From contig CAWBUS010000002.1 in the NCBI GenBank assembly GCA_963792025.1, positions 186,001-250,000 on the forward strand: DNA of 64,000 nt, read 5' to 3'. Positions 38,493-47,816 of the stretch are shown piece by piece; positions within the stretch are counted from its first letter, which is position 1; every line of letters begins with the position of its first letter. The notes beneath the pieces are model-generated. The model did not search any database, was not told the origin of the DNA, and saw nothing but the letters and a program-made list of their open reading frames with translations. Made by a program: the position numbers and the translations under genes. Source of the stretch: Ginsengibacter sp963792025 (GTDB lineage: Bacteria; Bacteroidota; Bacteroidia; Chitinophagales; Chitinophagaceae).

Positions 38493-40655
38493 CTATGGCA
38501 ATCCTAACGTTTCCTTCATACCCGTAAAGATAGTTTTCCAAACAAGATTGAAAAATGATTTATGAATATCACGATCGAATGAAGGATCTTTTTCACGAAG
38601 GTTGCCGTTACCAGGATTGCTGTTTTTTACAATCACATTTGCCAATAAGCTCGTTAAACCTTTCTTCCTGATTTCCCTGGAATCTTTATCTTCTTTTAGC
38701 ACATCTACTTTAAGATTTTCATACTTCATAACAAAGTCTCCATGGGCGCCGGAATCATTTCCTTTAAAATTAAAATCTATTCCATTTATGGTCCCTGTAT
38801 TTACCCGCATTAAAGCCATAGGTACCGCTACTTTATTTAATGCAAGAGCATCAAAGCCTGGTATATGGCCATTCACAGCGAAGTTTCCGCCGTTGCCGGT
38901 AAGGTAAAAAATAAATTGTCCCTTAACGGGAATTTCGCCCAGGATGCTGCTATTGAAGGCAACCGTAGTTGCATTGTTTTTATGTATGACGCTATCAACA
39001 TTGGTAATGTTCGCAATGTGTAAATTGGAATTTTCAAAAGTTACCACGCCTGAAGTGTCACTTATTTTTTCATGCTCCGTATACTTTATGAAAACATTTG
39101 ATAAAGTAGCGTTGGAAATATTTACGGGTACATTTAATTTTTTAAGCATTTGAGATGGGTAATTGCCAACCTTGCTTTTACTGCTTAATGGTTTTGTTAG
39201 ATCACGATAAATTTTTAATGAGGTGTTTGCTACGGTGAGATTCGATGCAAATATTTTTTTATCAAGCAGGTTTTTCATATCGATATTCTTGAGTGTAATT
39301 CCTTTTAACAAAAGATCATACCTGTCTTTTTGAAAACGGGCTTTATTGGCAAAAGCTTTTTCACCCAGTAATGGCTTCACTACAATTGAGCCAATATCCA
39401 GTTGTTTTTGCAGGGAATTGAGTGTTGCATTATTTGCGACATAATTATAAAATCCATCATCTGAATTTAATGAAATTTTATCGCAGCTTATCTGCGCTTC
39501 TTTGGTGTAGTCTATAGGATGATCCTGCAATGCCATTATTTCATCCGCCTTTACTTCGTTTATTTTTATAGAAATATTGCCTAACTTATAATTACTTTTT
39601 TCGGCAGCAACAAAATTCACTTTAGGAAAACCGAGGTGTTTCATGTCGACGCTATACACATGCCTGAAGCCAGTTGTGTCAGTCGGGGCCGGATTCTTAT
39701 TAGCACCAGCTTTCATCTTTTTAACCGGTGGCTCGTAAAGTGTTATTGAAGAACAGTTAATAGAATCTACCGCAATATTTTTGTTTCTTACAATCTCGTT
39801 GGTATTGAGCCCGATGAGGCTTAACTCCGTTGCATGCAATAATTTAATGCTATCGCCATTATCAGTTTCAAAGCGGTTTATTGTAATGCCACCAATAGTA
39901 AGCGCTTTACCTTTACCTGAATAATTTACATTGCTTACTCTTAGCTCTGGCCGGTTATTGTTATAAGAAATAAATGAAGCAATATTTAAGATGGCTTGTT
40001 TGCAAAATAAAGTGCGGCTGGTATCATAATTGCCGGCGCTGTCGATTAATACATCAGCAAGATGAATATTGCTGCTACCTAAGGTAAAATCTTTTTCTTT
40101 ATCAAAATAACCAACTCCGCTCCCGCGAATGTTATTGATAAAAACATGGGCAACCTGGATACGCTTCAAATTTCCGAGTATGTCTTCGTATATTTTGGTA
40201 GCTTCTGCATTAATATTTGTTTGCTTTTGTAAAGGTTTTAGAAAGTATACCAGCACATCAGGATTATTAATCACAACAGAATCTCCAATCATTTGTTCGC
40301 CAATAAGCGCTTTGTCGGTTTGCACTCCTGTTACTTCTATAGAGCTGATTGTTATGTCCAGCAAAATATAAGGCAGGTCTTCAAGTTTGGTTTTCTTAAT
40401 AATGTTCGTGTCAGGCTTAATATGTATATTTTTTAAATAAGCCTGCCCGGCTACTTCGTCAAAATGCAGTGAATCGTAAGTAATAACATAAAGGCTGTCG
40501 GTCTGTTGAGCTATCGTATCGGCAATTTTGTTATTTACAATTCTGTATTTATTATGTTGCCATATAAAATAAAGAACAATCGCAACAACAATAATTCCCA
40601 GCATGATAAACAAGACCTTCTTAGATAGGGATCTGATAATTTCTTTTAAAGACAT
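38493..40655 (-). CDS. Large membrane-anchored AsmA-like protein
   Basis: The start at 40655 (MSLKEIIRSLSKKVLFIMLG) is preferred to an in-frame ATG 45 bases upstream because it places the single N-terminal membrane helix (about 12-32) in the usual position. The remaining roughly 690 residues are long beta-rich repeats such as LTIGGITINRFETDNGD and LLLKGITLKNIDMKNLL, and end in an amphipathic helix region (FFNLVWKTIFTGMKE). This is the architecture of AsmA/DUF748-like periplasmic proteins implicated in envelope lipid homeostasis. The assignment is inference from architecture; no diagnostic motif was seen. Confidence 0.8.
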   Translation of the reverse strand: MSLKEIIRSLSKKVLFIMLGIIVVAIVLYFIWQHNKYRIVNNKIADTIAQQTDSLYVITYDSLHFDEVAGQAYLKNIHIKPDTNIIKKTKLEDLPYILLDITISSIEVTGVQTDKALIGEQMIGDSVVINNPDVLVYFLKPLQKQTNINAEATKIYEDILGNLKRIQVAHVFINNIRGSGVGYFDKEKDFTLGSSNIHLADVLIDSAGNYDTSRTLFCKQAILNIASFISYNNNRPELRVSNVNYSGKGKALTIGGITINRFETDNGDSIKLLHATELSLIGLNTNEIVRNKNIAVDSINCSSITLYEPPVKKMKAGANKNPAPTDTTGFRHVYSVDMKHLGFPKVNFVAAEKSNYKLGNISIKINEVKADEIMALQDHPIDYTKEAQISCDKISLNSDDGFYNYVANNATLNSLQKQLDIGSIVVKPLLGEKAFANKARFQKDRYDLLLKGITLKNIDMKNLLDKKIFASNLTVANTSLKIYRDLTKPLSSKSKVGNYPSQMLKKLNVPVNISNATLSNVFIKYTEHEKISDTSGVVTFENSNLHIANITNVDSVIHKNNATTVAFNSSILGEIPVKGQFIFYLTGNGGNFAVNGHIPGFDALALNKVAVPMALMRVNTGTINGIDFNFKGNDSGAHGDFVMKYENLKVDVLKEDKDSREIRKKGLTSLLANVIVKNSNPGNGNLREKDPSFDRDIHKSFFNLVWKTIFTGMKETLGLP

Positions 40656-40948
40656 ACTAAAAGTTACGGTGGAAAAAAATATCTCTATCGCATGACTCAA
40701 ACTTTATTGAAGTTTTTACAATAGAGGTATTAATGGTATTGGCACCTTAGTAACAATGAACATGCCATGAAATAGTGCGGCGCCAAAATTAAAAGAATAG
40801 ATCGTATAACCGAATGCCCTTTTTTGAACCCACAATGAGATCAATCGACAATAATAAAAAATCATTATGAACTATATAAGGCCTTCAAAAATTCAGCTGC
40901 TGCGTGGTTTTTTTAAGATTTTATAATTAGAATAATATTACTGCCCGT

Positions 40949-41041
40949 TTACCGTGAGAAAAAATAAACTAAGCAAACTAATAGTATAATCATAACAGCC
41001 AGGAAAAGCACGATATTAAGAATATCTTTTAAGGTTCTCAT
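40949..41041 (-). CDS. Candidate 30-residue single-helix membrane peptide
   Basis: A short minus-strand frame reads MRTLKDILNIVLFLAVMIILLVCLVYFF without its last two codons: a basic N-terminus followed by an uninterrupted hydrophobic helix. No ribosome-binding site is visible, but Bacteroidota rarely use one. It is isolated in the 520-bp space between 40701 and 41220, which otherwise shows nothing. Small membrane peptides are easily missed, but a chance frame is possible. Confidence 0.4.
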   Translation of the reverse strand: MRTLKDILNIVLFLAVMIILLVCLVYFFSR

Positions 41042-41220
41042 GAATTGGATGGTTTGGGTTAAAAAAGGCTTCTGTAATATAATATTTTTTTTGCATATAA
41101 CAACGAACAATTTTAATGCCAAAGACGAAAAAGTAATATAAAATAACCTGGTTACATCCGGATGCTTAAAGAAAGAGTTTTGCTATTGACTTTGGAAAAC
41201 TTATCGTATGCCCCTTCCCG

Positions 41221-41964
41221 TTAGTGTTTTAGCGACGGATTTTTTTCTAAAACTTTTATAGCTTCCGCCTTACCTTCATTCCAACCTTGCGCCCAAACTT
41301 TGTATTTCTGTGATGACCTTCTAAAAGGGTTACGCCGATGGTTAAAATAAGCGCTAAATCCATCCGAAGAAATTGAATCCCTCTCATCATCCGTGAGGGG
41401 TTTTTCTATTAACGCCTTATGAGGTATTGTCTTAACTTGTTTAGCGCTATCGGTTGGAGGTTCTTTCTTTTCTGGCGATTCTGACTTGGTTTGTGATATG
41501 GGTTGTGAAATTGCAGTTTGTTGTTTTGATGCCTCACTATTCGATGAATTTTCCTTTTTTGCCGGCGAAGATTTGTGTTCGGATGGTGATTCGTTTACGG
41601 GTGCAGTCACTTTCGCAGGTGTGCTGTTTATGGCATTGCTTGCGGAGTCGGAAACGGCTTGTAATGATGACAACGAAGACGGAATTTTTGCACGGCGGGG
41701 AATATGTGAATATGCCCAATATCCGGCCGGAATTGCGGCCGCTAAAAGAACAAAAAATGCATATTTATAAAATAGATTTTTGGGCCTGGCATTCTCATAG
41801 GCTTCGTGGTTCCCGGCGTCCATTTGTTCACTTAACTGTTTCCACTCTTTGTAGAGCATGGCATGTAGGGTCTTCTCTGTATCCAGTTCTTTTTTTAATT
41901 CCAAATTTTTCGTGCGTAACTGATCAAGGTCTTCATGGTTTATGAAACGTTGTTGTGTATCCAA
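41221..41964 (-). CDS. Hypothetical membrane protein with coiled coil and low-complexity linker
   Basis: The 247 residues comprise an N-terminal coiled coil (LDQLRTKNLELKKELDTEK), one membrane helix at about 67-86 (YAFFVLLAAAIPAGYWAY), a Ser/Pro/Lys-rich linker (about 95-185) and a small basic C-terminal domain (FNHRRNPFRRSSQKYKVWAQ). The topology suggests an inner-membrane protein with a periplasmic linker. No domain family was recognised. Confidence 0.8.
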   Translation of the reverse strand: MDTQQRFINHEDLDQLRTKNLELKKELDTEKTLHAMLYKEWKQLSEQMDAGNHEAYENARPKNLFYKYAFFVLLAAAIPAGYWAYSHIPRRAKIPSSLSSLQAVSDSASNAINSTPAKVTAPVNESPSEHKSSPAKKENSSNSEASKQQTAISQPISQTKSESPEKKEPPTDSAKQVKTIPHKALIEKPLTDDERDSISSDGFSAYFNHRRNPFRRSSQKYKVWAQGWNEGKAEAIKVLEKNPSLKH

Positions 41965-42352
41965 TGTTTTCTAATTTTTGTTTTTATTTTAGGGGTTGTC
42001 GCTATGTTGTATTGCAATTTTTATGCTCAAAATAATTTTGGCGCCTTAACAATGCTCTTAACTGCATCATTCAGCCCTTTCACACGATTTTTTTAACAAT
42101 TCGATAGATTGAGTGCAACTATATTACGGTAAGCCATTTATAATTTAACTTCAACAAAGTCTTTTAATTTTTTGGCCATCCAATTTACACCCCGGCATTA
42201 TTCAAATTTAGATACCAATACATGCGGTGTATTTAATAATTATTTTTAGTTGCATTTTATCCTGCTAAAGCCAAACTGAAAATATTGCCAGTAATATAAT
42301 TGAGTATTTTTGGGCTGCCTCGACAGCATTATTAATCAACTATCTTTAAAAG
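41965..42352. other. Gene-free divergent upstream region
   Basis: This AT-rich stretch separates the minus-strand membrane protein and the plus-strand ABC operon. No open frame with coding character, strong hairpin or repeat was seen. It must hold promoters for both sides. Confidence 0.5.
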
Positions 42353-43327
42353 ATGATAAGAAAAATAAAACCATGGCTGATCATTTTTAGCATGTCGGCC
42401 TTTATTGCGGCATGTAAACAAAGTGATTCAAAGGTTCCTGTAATTGGCTTCGCTGATGCCTTCCAGGATAATACCATTGAACAGGCAAAAACTGGTTTCT
42501 TTGATGCCCTGCAAAAAAATGGCTTCGATGAAAAGAAGAACACACTTAAAATTATTTACCGCAATGCGCAAGGCAACATCCCTACGCTTACGCAAATAAT
42601 GAAATATTTTATAGCACAAGATGTAACACTCATTGCCACCAATCCTTCCCTGTCCACAATTACGGCAGTTCAAAATACAAAAGACATTCCTATATTTATG
42701 ATGGTGTCACCAACACCCGCCTTAATGAAAGTGAATGATGCACAAGGCAACCCTCCAAAAAATTTATTTGGCGTAGGCGAAACCCTTGATTATATCGACA
42801 CTTCTTTTTTACAGATTCCAAAACTCATTCAGCCAAAATCGGGTACACTAACGGTCGGTATGATCTTCAACCAATCGGAGCCACAATCTGTAGAAGCCAT
42901 GGACCGAATAAAACAATTGGCTGCTTCAAATAATATTGACCTGGTAGCGCTTCCGGTTAATTCAACTGCTGACGTACAATTGGTAACTGCATCATTATTA
43001 TCCAAAAATATTGATGTGTTCTTTGCCAACCCGGATAATATCGTTTTTGAATCTTTTGAAACTATTGTTAAGGCATGTAACGAAAAGAATATTCCCATTT
43101 TTACCAGCGAAGCTGGATTGGTAGAAAGGGGAGCAGTGGTGGCCTACGGTGCAGATATTTATCAATGGGGTTACCAGGCTGGCGAACAAGCTGCACAATA
43201 CCTTAAAACAAAAAGCACCAAAGACATGCATTGGGAGATGGTGACCCTTAGAAAGAGAGTTTACAATCCCGCTGTGGCCAAAAAATTTGGCTTAACATTT
43301 CCATCAAATTTTCAACCGCTTCAATGA
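42353..43327 (+). CDS. ABC transporter substrate-binding lipoprotein (TrpX/PF04392 type)
   Basis: The lipoprotein signal ends FIAAC (Cys21). The mature 300 residues form the two-lobe periplasmic-binding fold of the ABC_sub_bind family: PVIGFADAFQDNTIEQAKTG, ATNPSLSTITAVQNTKDIPI and the closing GYQAGEQAAQYL. In Firmicutes, related systems (TrpXYZ) are linked with tryptophan or amino-acid uptake, but no ligand can be assigned here. It is the first gene of a three-gene importer operon: its stop overlaps the permease start by four bases. Confidence 0.92.
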   Translation: MIRKIKPWLIIFSMSAFIAACKQSDSKVPVIGFADAFQDNTIEQAKTGFFDALQKNGFDEKKNTLKIIYRNAQGNIPTLTQIMKYFIAQDVTLIATNPSLSTITAVQNTKDIPIFMMVSPTPALMKVNDAQGNPPKNLFGVGETLDYIDTSFLQIPKLIQPKSGTLTVGMIFNQSEPQSVEAMDRIKQLAASNNIDLVALPVNSTADVQLVTASLLSKNIDVFFANPDNIVFESFETIVKACNEKNIPIFTSEAGLVERGAVVAYGADIYQWGYQAGEQAAQYLKTKSTKDMHWEMVTLRKRVYNPAVAKKFGLTFPSNFQPLQ

Positions 43328-44199
43328 GCCAGTTTTATTTAACGGCATTGCAGTTATCGTTATGCCTGGGGCCAATGGCGATGGGCATTTTCATAACGAT
43401 GAAAGTATTTAACATCCCGGATATTACCACCGATGGAAGTTATACTTTAGGAGCCACAGTAACGGCGGTATTACTAATGCAACATTGGCCGGTAATGCTT
43501 ACTTTACCGATATGCATGGTGGCAGGTGCCTTGGCCGGAGTTTGTACTGGTTTAATTCATACTAAATTAAAGATAGATGCCTTGCTCGCAGGAATACTGG
43601 TGATGACAGGCTTGTATTCAATCAATCTAATAATTCTTGGCCGGTCAAACGTTCCATTAATAAACATACCTACAATATTTTCTTATTTATCTTTTTTTGG
43701 AAATGATATTTACAACCAACTATTCATAGCGTTCATCCTTATTTTTATATTGGTGGTTATACTTAATTATATATTAAGAACAGATTTTGGGATTGCTATG
43801 CGGGCGACCGGAAATAATCCTGCCATGACCAAAGCACTTGGAATCAATAACGACCGGATGAAAATTATGGGATTGGCCATCGCCAATTCTTTCACGGCGT
43901 TAAGTGGATTTTTGGTGGCACAATATCAAAATTTCAGTGATATTAATATGGGCATTGGCATTGTTATTACCGGTTTGGGCACCGTACTAATTGCTGACGC
44001 TTTGCGAATATGGTTTAACGTTAGTAAGATCGGCGGTCAATTATTTTTAGTACTTGTGGGTAGTTTGCTTTTCCAGTTAGTGCTTGCATTTACATTGTCT
44101 TTGGGTATTGATCCAAATCTCTTAAAACTTGTAACAGCGCTTTTTGTTTTACTTATTGTAGCGTTGCCAAGAGTAAGCGCCCAGTTAAAAAGAAGTTGA
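43324..44199 (+). CDS. ABC transporter permease (branched-chain-type fold)
   Basis: The 291-residue inner-membrane protein has about nine hydrophobic helices and the EAA-like loop GIAMRATGNNPAMTKALGIN that contacts the ATPase. This is characteristic of the BPD_transp_2 family. Its ATG overlaps the stop of the binding-protein gene (ATGA), and the ATPase gene follows 58 bp later, so the three are one operon. It supplies the channel of the importer. Confidence 0.92.
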   Translation: MSQFYLTALQLSLCLGPMAMGIFITMKVFNIPDITTDGSYTLGATVTAVLLMQHWPVMLTLPICMVAGALAGVCTGLIHTKLKIDALLAGILVMTGLYSINLIILGRSNVPLINIPTIFSYLSFFGNDIYNQLFIAFILIFILVVILNYILRTDFGIAMRATGNNPAMTKALGINNDRMKIMGLAIANSFTALSGFLVAQYQNFSDINMGIGIVITGLGTVLIADALRIWFNVSKIGGQLFLVLVGSLLFQLVLAFTLSLGIDPNLLKLVTALFVLLIVALPRVSAQLKRS

Positions 44200-44257
44200 T
44201 GTTTGCAACAGGCAAGTAAAATTCATAACCTGTATTTTAGAATTATTATTTAAAGAA

Positions 44258-45007
44258 ATGATTTCACTCAATAATATAACAAAGACTTTTAATAAGGGAA
44301 AAGAAAACGAAGTAAAAGCCTTGCAGGATGTTTCACTAGAAATAAATGATGGCGACTTTGTAATTATTATTGGTGCAAATGGAAGTGGCAAATCAACGCT
44401 GCTGAATATTATACAAGGCGCAGAAAGTCCAAACTCGGGAAACATTGAAATAAACGGCACCGACGTTACAAAACTGCCAGGGTATAAACGAAGCCGGTGG
44501 GTAGCCCGTGTTTTTCAAAATCCAAATGATGGAACCGCCCCGGATTTAACGATAGCTGATAATTTCAGGCTGGCTGCATTACGCAGCCAATCAAAAAAAT
44601 TGGTGGTAGGATTAAATACGGCCTTTAGGAAAAAAGTACAAGATACTATTGCCCAATTGGGAATGGGACTTGAAAATAAAATTGACCGGCCAATGGGCAG
44701 CTTGTCAGGGGGCCAGCGGCAGGCGTTGACTTTACTGATGAGCGTTATGGATGAAGGTGATGTATTATTAATGGATGAACCGACTGCAGCGCTTGATCCA
44801 AAATCTTCGCAGGTTGTATTGAACCTCGCAGATAAACTTAATGAAGAGCGAGGTAAAACGACTGTCTTCATTACTCACAATTTAAAAGATGCCCATCAAT
44901 ATGGTAACCGGCTGGTTCAATTTCATGAAGGAAAAATTATGCGGGATCTTTCTTCAACAGAAAAAAATAAATTATCGCTCCAGGATATGTTGCTGTTGTT
45001 TATATAA
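44258..45007 (+). CDS. ABC transporter ATP-binding protein
   Basis: The 249 residues carry Walker A GANGSGKST (39-47), signature LSGGQRQAL, Walker B VLLMDEPTAALDP and the switch His in VFITHNLKDA. It powers the importer encoded by the two preceding genes. The order binding protein-permease-ATPase equals that of TrpXYZ-like systems. It converges with the methionine sulfoxide reductase gene, 73 bp away. Confidence 0.94.
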   Translation: MISLNNITKTFNKGKENEVKALQDVSLEINDGDFVIIIGANGSGKSTLLNIIQGAESPNSGNIEINGTDVTKLPGYKRSRWVARVFQNPNDGTAPDLTIADNFRLAALRSQSKKLVVGLNTAFRKKVQDTIAQLGMGLENKIDRPMGSLSGGQRQALTLLMSVMDEGDVLLMDEPTAALDPKSSQVVLNLADKLNEERGKTTVFITHNLKDAHQYGNRLVQFHEGKIMRDLSSTEKNKLSLQDMLLLFI

Positions 45008-45080
45008 GAAAAATATTAGCAAAAGAAGATCCATATTAATCTTGCTTAGGTTCGACCGAAAGAAAACTGTTAGATTGTCT

Positions 45081-45554
45081 TCAAAAATTTATCAACCCAA
45101 CAATTTCCCCGAGATATTTTTTATCGGAATCATCAAAGAAATCATATGACTCACTATCCACATCTAACACCGCAACTACTTTACCATCTTTTACTATCGG
45201 AACAACAATTTCAGATTTAGATAAACTGCTGCATGCAATGTGCCCCGGAAACTTTTCAACATCAGGAACAATAAGTGTTTTAGCCTGTTGCCAGCAAGTC
45301 CCACAAACACCGCGTCCTTTTTGTATTCTCGTGCACGCAACAGGTCCCTGGAAGGGAGCCAGCACAAGTTCATTACCTCTTACAATATAAAATCCAACCC
45401 AAAGCCATTGAAATTGTTCTTTAAGGGCTGCAGTCACATTTGCCATATTTGCAACAACATCCGTTTCGCCGTCAAGCAAACCTTTTATTTGCGGCAGCAG
45501 TGATTGATATTGTTGTGCTTTGGTGCCTGTGGCTATATCGAGATCTTCAGCCAT
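45081..45554 (-). CDS. msrC: Free methionine-(R)-sulfoxide reductase (GAF fold)
   Basis: This 157-residue GAF-domain enzyme has the three conserved cysteines C74, C84 and C108 with spacings of 10 and 24, the same as the E. coli enzyme, plus the FYIVRGNELVLAPFQGPVAC segment. It reduces free methionine-(R)-sulfoxide in the cytoplasm as oxidative damage repair. A good -7 promoter box (TAACTTTG on the minus strand, 45568-45575) sits 13 bp before the start, so the leader is very short. The symbol follows the E. coli name (also yebR). Confidence 0.93.
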   Translation of the reverse strand: MAEDLDIATGTKAQQYQSLLPQIKGLLDGETDVVANMANVTAALKEQFQWLWVGFYIVRGNELVLAPFQGPVACTRIQKGRGVCGTCWQQAKTLIVPDVEKFPGHIACSSLSKSEIVVPIVKDGKVVAVLDVDSESYDFFDDSDKKYLGEIVGLINF

Positions 45555-45642
45555 AAAATATTTTTTACAAAGTTAGCGACTGTAATATTTAAGCGTTGTA
45601 GCGTTAAAATAAATTTCTTCCAGGCGGATTTGGTTGCTTCAA

Positions 45643-46668
45643 TTACCTCATCACGAAGGGATAAGTATTGTAATGTTTTAATGCAAAGCCTGTTCCTTTC
45701 ACAACACTTGTAAGTGGGTCATCTGCTATGTGTACCGGAAGTTTAATTTTTGCCTCGAGCCTTTTATCTAATCCCCTCAATAGGGCTCCTCCGCCAGTTA
45801 AATATATTCCACGGCGATAAATGTCCGATGCCAGTTCAGGTGGTGTTGTCTCCAGGGCTTTTAATATTCCTTCTTCTATTTTAAATATAGATTTATCCAT
45901 CGCTTCTGCAGTTTCCTGGTAACTCACGGTTATTTGTTTTGGAATACCGGTTACCAAATCCCTCCCATGAACGGCCATGTCTTCCGGCGGGTTATCGATA
46001 TCTTTCATTGCTGCACCTATCTGAATTTTTATTTGTTCGGCAGTTCGCTCACCTATAAGAAGGCTGTGATACCGTCTTATTGCCTCCATAATATCAGCGG
46101 TAAATTCGTCGCCTGCAATTCGAATTGATTGGTCGCAAACAATGCCGGCAAGAGCCACTACAGATATGCCAGTGGTGCCACCGCCAATATCAATAATCAT
46201 GTTGCCCACCGGCTCTTCAACATCTATTCCTATTCCCAATGCGGCAGCCATAGGTTCGTGAATAAGGTAAACCTCTTTTGCTCCTGCCTGTTCGGCGCTA
46301 TCTCTTACGGCCCGCTTCTCAACTTCTGTAATGCTGCTGGGAATACAAATCATCATCCGCCAGCCCGGCGCAAACATGGGCTTTTTGGTGTAGATTTTTT
46401 TTATCATCTCCCTGATCATTAATTCCGCTGCGTTAAAATCAGCGATTACGCCGTCTTTTAGCGGGCGGATCGTCTTGATGCTTTCGTGAGTTTTTTCATG
46501 CATCATCAACGCTTTCTTGCCTACGGCCAAAACATTTTTTGGATTATTACGGTCCAATGCAATAATAGAAGGTTCATTAACAACAACAACATCATTGTGT
46601 ATGATGAGTATGTTAGCTGTGCCAAGATCAATGGCGATTTCCTGTGTAAATAAATTAAAAAGACCCAT
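45643..46668 (-). CDS. mreB: MreB/Mbl family rod-shape actin homologue, divergent stand-alone copy
   Basis: The start at 46668 (MGLFNLFTQEIAIDLGTANI) is chosen because it matches the family N-terminus; an upstream in-frame ATG would add 49 unrelated residues. The 341 residues contain phosphate loop 1 (AIDLGTAN), VYLIHEPMAAALGIGI, phosphate loop 2 (DIGGGTT), the adenosine motif (YLTGGGALLRGLD) and the membrane-binding N-terminal amphipathic stretch. The residue after GGGTT is Gly, where MreB proteins almost always have Glu. No mreC, mreD, pbp2 or rodA gene is adjacent, so this may be a second paralogue rather than the main cell-shape MreB (inference). Confidence 0.88.
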   Translation of the reverse strand: MGLFNLFTQEIAIDLGTANILIIHNDVVVVNEPSIIALDRNNPKNVLAVGKKALMMHEKTHESIKTIRPLKDGVIADFNAAELMIREMIKKIYTKKPMFAPGWRMMICIPSSITEVEKRAVRDSAEQAGAKEVYLIHEPMAAALGIGIDVEEPVGNMIIDIGGGTTGISVVALAGIVCDQSIRIAGDEFTADIMEAIRRYHSLLIGERTAEQIKIQIGAAMKDIDNPPEDMAVHGRDLVTGIPKQITVSYQETAEAMDKSIFKIEEGILKALETTPPELASDIYRRGIYLTGGGALLRGLDKRLEAKIKLPVHIADDPLTSVVKGTGFALKHYNTYPFVMR

Positions 46669-47175
46669 GTTTATATGTGGTGTTGAAATATTAGCAATAA
46701 TTGTAAAGGTGTGTAAATTTATTCGATTTATAATTGTTAATTGATAGTGATTATGATGTCCGGAGTGTATTAAGTCATATTTCCTAATCATTCTATTAAT
46801 CAAAAATAATTCCACAAAGTTTCCATGGCAGGTGATGCTATGCCAGTCGTGGCTGCTTGACTTCTTAAAATTCAGGGAAAAATATAAATAATTAAACCTG
46901 CATCGTTGGTGAGAGTTTTACGATTATTTTCTTCATTTCATTCAATAAAAATGATAGCTTTTTGGAGAATCCTGCCTGCATAAATTTCCTTTAAGCGTTC
47001 CCTCAGGGTCCTTGAAGAAATGGATTTCCTGCTAATCAAGTCACTGAAATTTCTACAGAGATTGATCCCGCCGCCGCTCGGATTTAATTGTATAAATTTC
47101 AAACAATTAACTAAATTCCGCTAATGCGTGTTTGGTATTTAAATGTGTTGATGCGTTTATTGTACACCGTTAGGT
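46669..47175. other. Gene-free intergenic stretch
   Basis: 507 bp without a gene-like frame, strong hairpin or repeat. It carries the upstream region of mreB; nothing else was recognised. Confidence 0.5.
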
Positions 47176-47676
47176 TCATTGATATTTGGTTTCAATCGGT
47201 ACACTGTTTGTTAGCGTTTGATATACCACGCAATATCGTTCCGTCAGTTTCCTAAGGCTCGCCATTTGTTCATCTGTTGCATCAGTATCAAGGTCAAATT
47301 GCAACCTTATATTTTTAAAACCCACAGGAGATTCTTTTGAAACACCTAAAGTTCCTTTGAAGTCGAGATCACCTTCAGCTTTAACGGTTCCGTTTCTTAT
47401 TTCGACACCAATGGCAGTTGATACTGCCTGCAACGTTACACCTGCGCATGCTACCAACGCTTCCAGCAACATGTCTCCGGAGCAAACCAACATGCCTGTT
47501 CCGCCCGTCGCGGGATGGAGTCCGGCTTCGGCCAAAGCCCTTCCAGTTGCTATTTTACAGGATATTCCTTCGCCAATTTTGCCCTGGGCTCTTAACGTAA
47601 TAATTGCAGATTCCGGGTCATTACGATATTTCTCCTTAAGTGGCGCCTGCAGGTTTTTGAGTTCTTCTGAATTCAT
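47176..47676 (-). CDS. OsmC family protein
   Basis: From the start at 47676 (MNSEELKNLQAPLKEKYRND) the product has 166 residues; an upstream in-frame ATG would add 19 hydrophobic residues that do not resemble the family. The two OsmC/Ohr-type cysteines are seen in LVACAGVTLQAV and in RYCVVYQTL. OsmC proteins reduce organic hydroperoxides, while this subgroup, with two widely spaced Cys and no CP motif, is less well characterised. It is cytoplasmic and monocistronic. Confidence 0.88.
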   Translation of the reverse strand: MNSEELKNLQAPLKEKYRNDPESAIITLRAQGKIGEGISCKIATGRALAEAGLHPATGGTGMLVCSGDMLLEALVACAGVTLQAVSTAIGVEIRNGTVKAEGDLDFKGTLGVSKESPVGFKNIRLQFDLDTDATDEQMASLRKLTERYCVVYQTLTNSVPIETKYQ

Positions 47677-47816
47677 GAGCACAAGTTTAGTAAAAAAAAT
47701 CGGATGCATTACGAAAGACTTTGTCGCTTTCATTTACATAATTATTGATGCTTTATCTTTATAGAAAGTTGTAGTGCGAACTTCTTTTTTTTCCTTCAAT
47801 AAAAACGACATTCATT

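Noticed and set aside
42353..45007. A tryptophan-specific transporter call with gene symbols trpXYZ
   Set aside because: Only family-level similarity is visible and there is no T-box or biosynthetic context to support the ligand.
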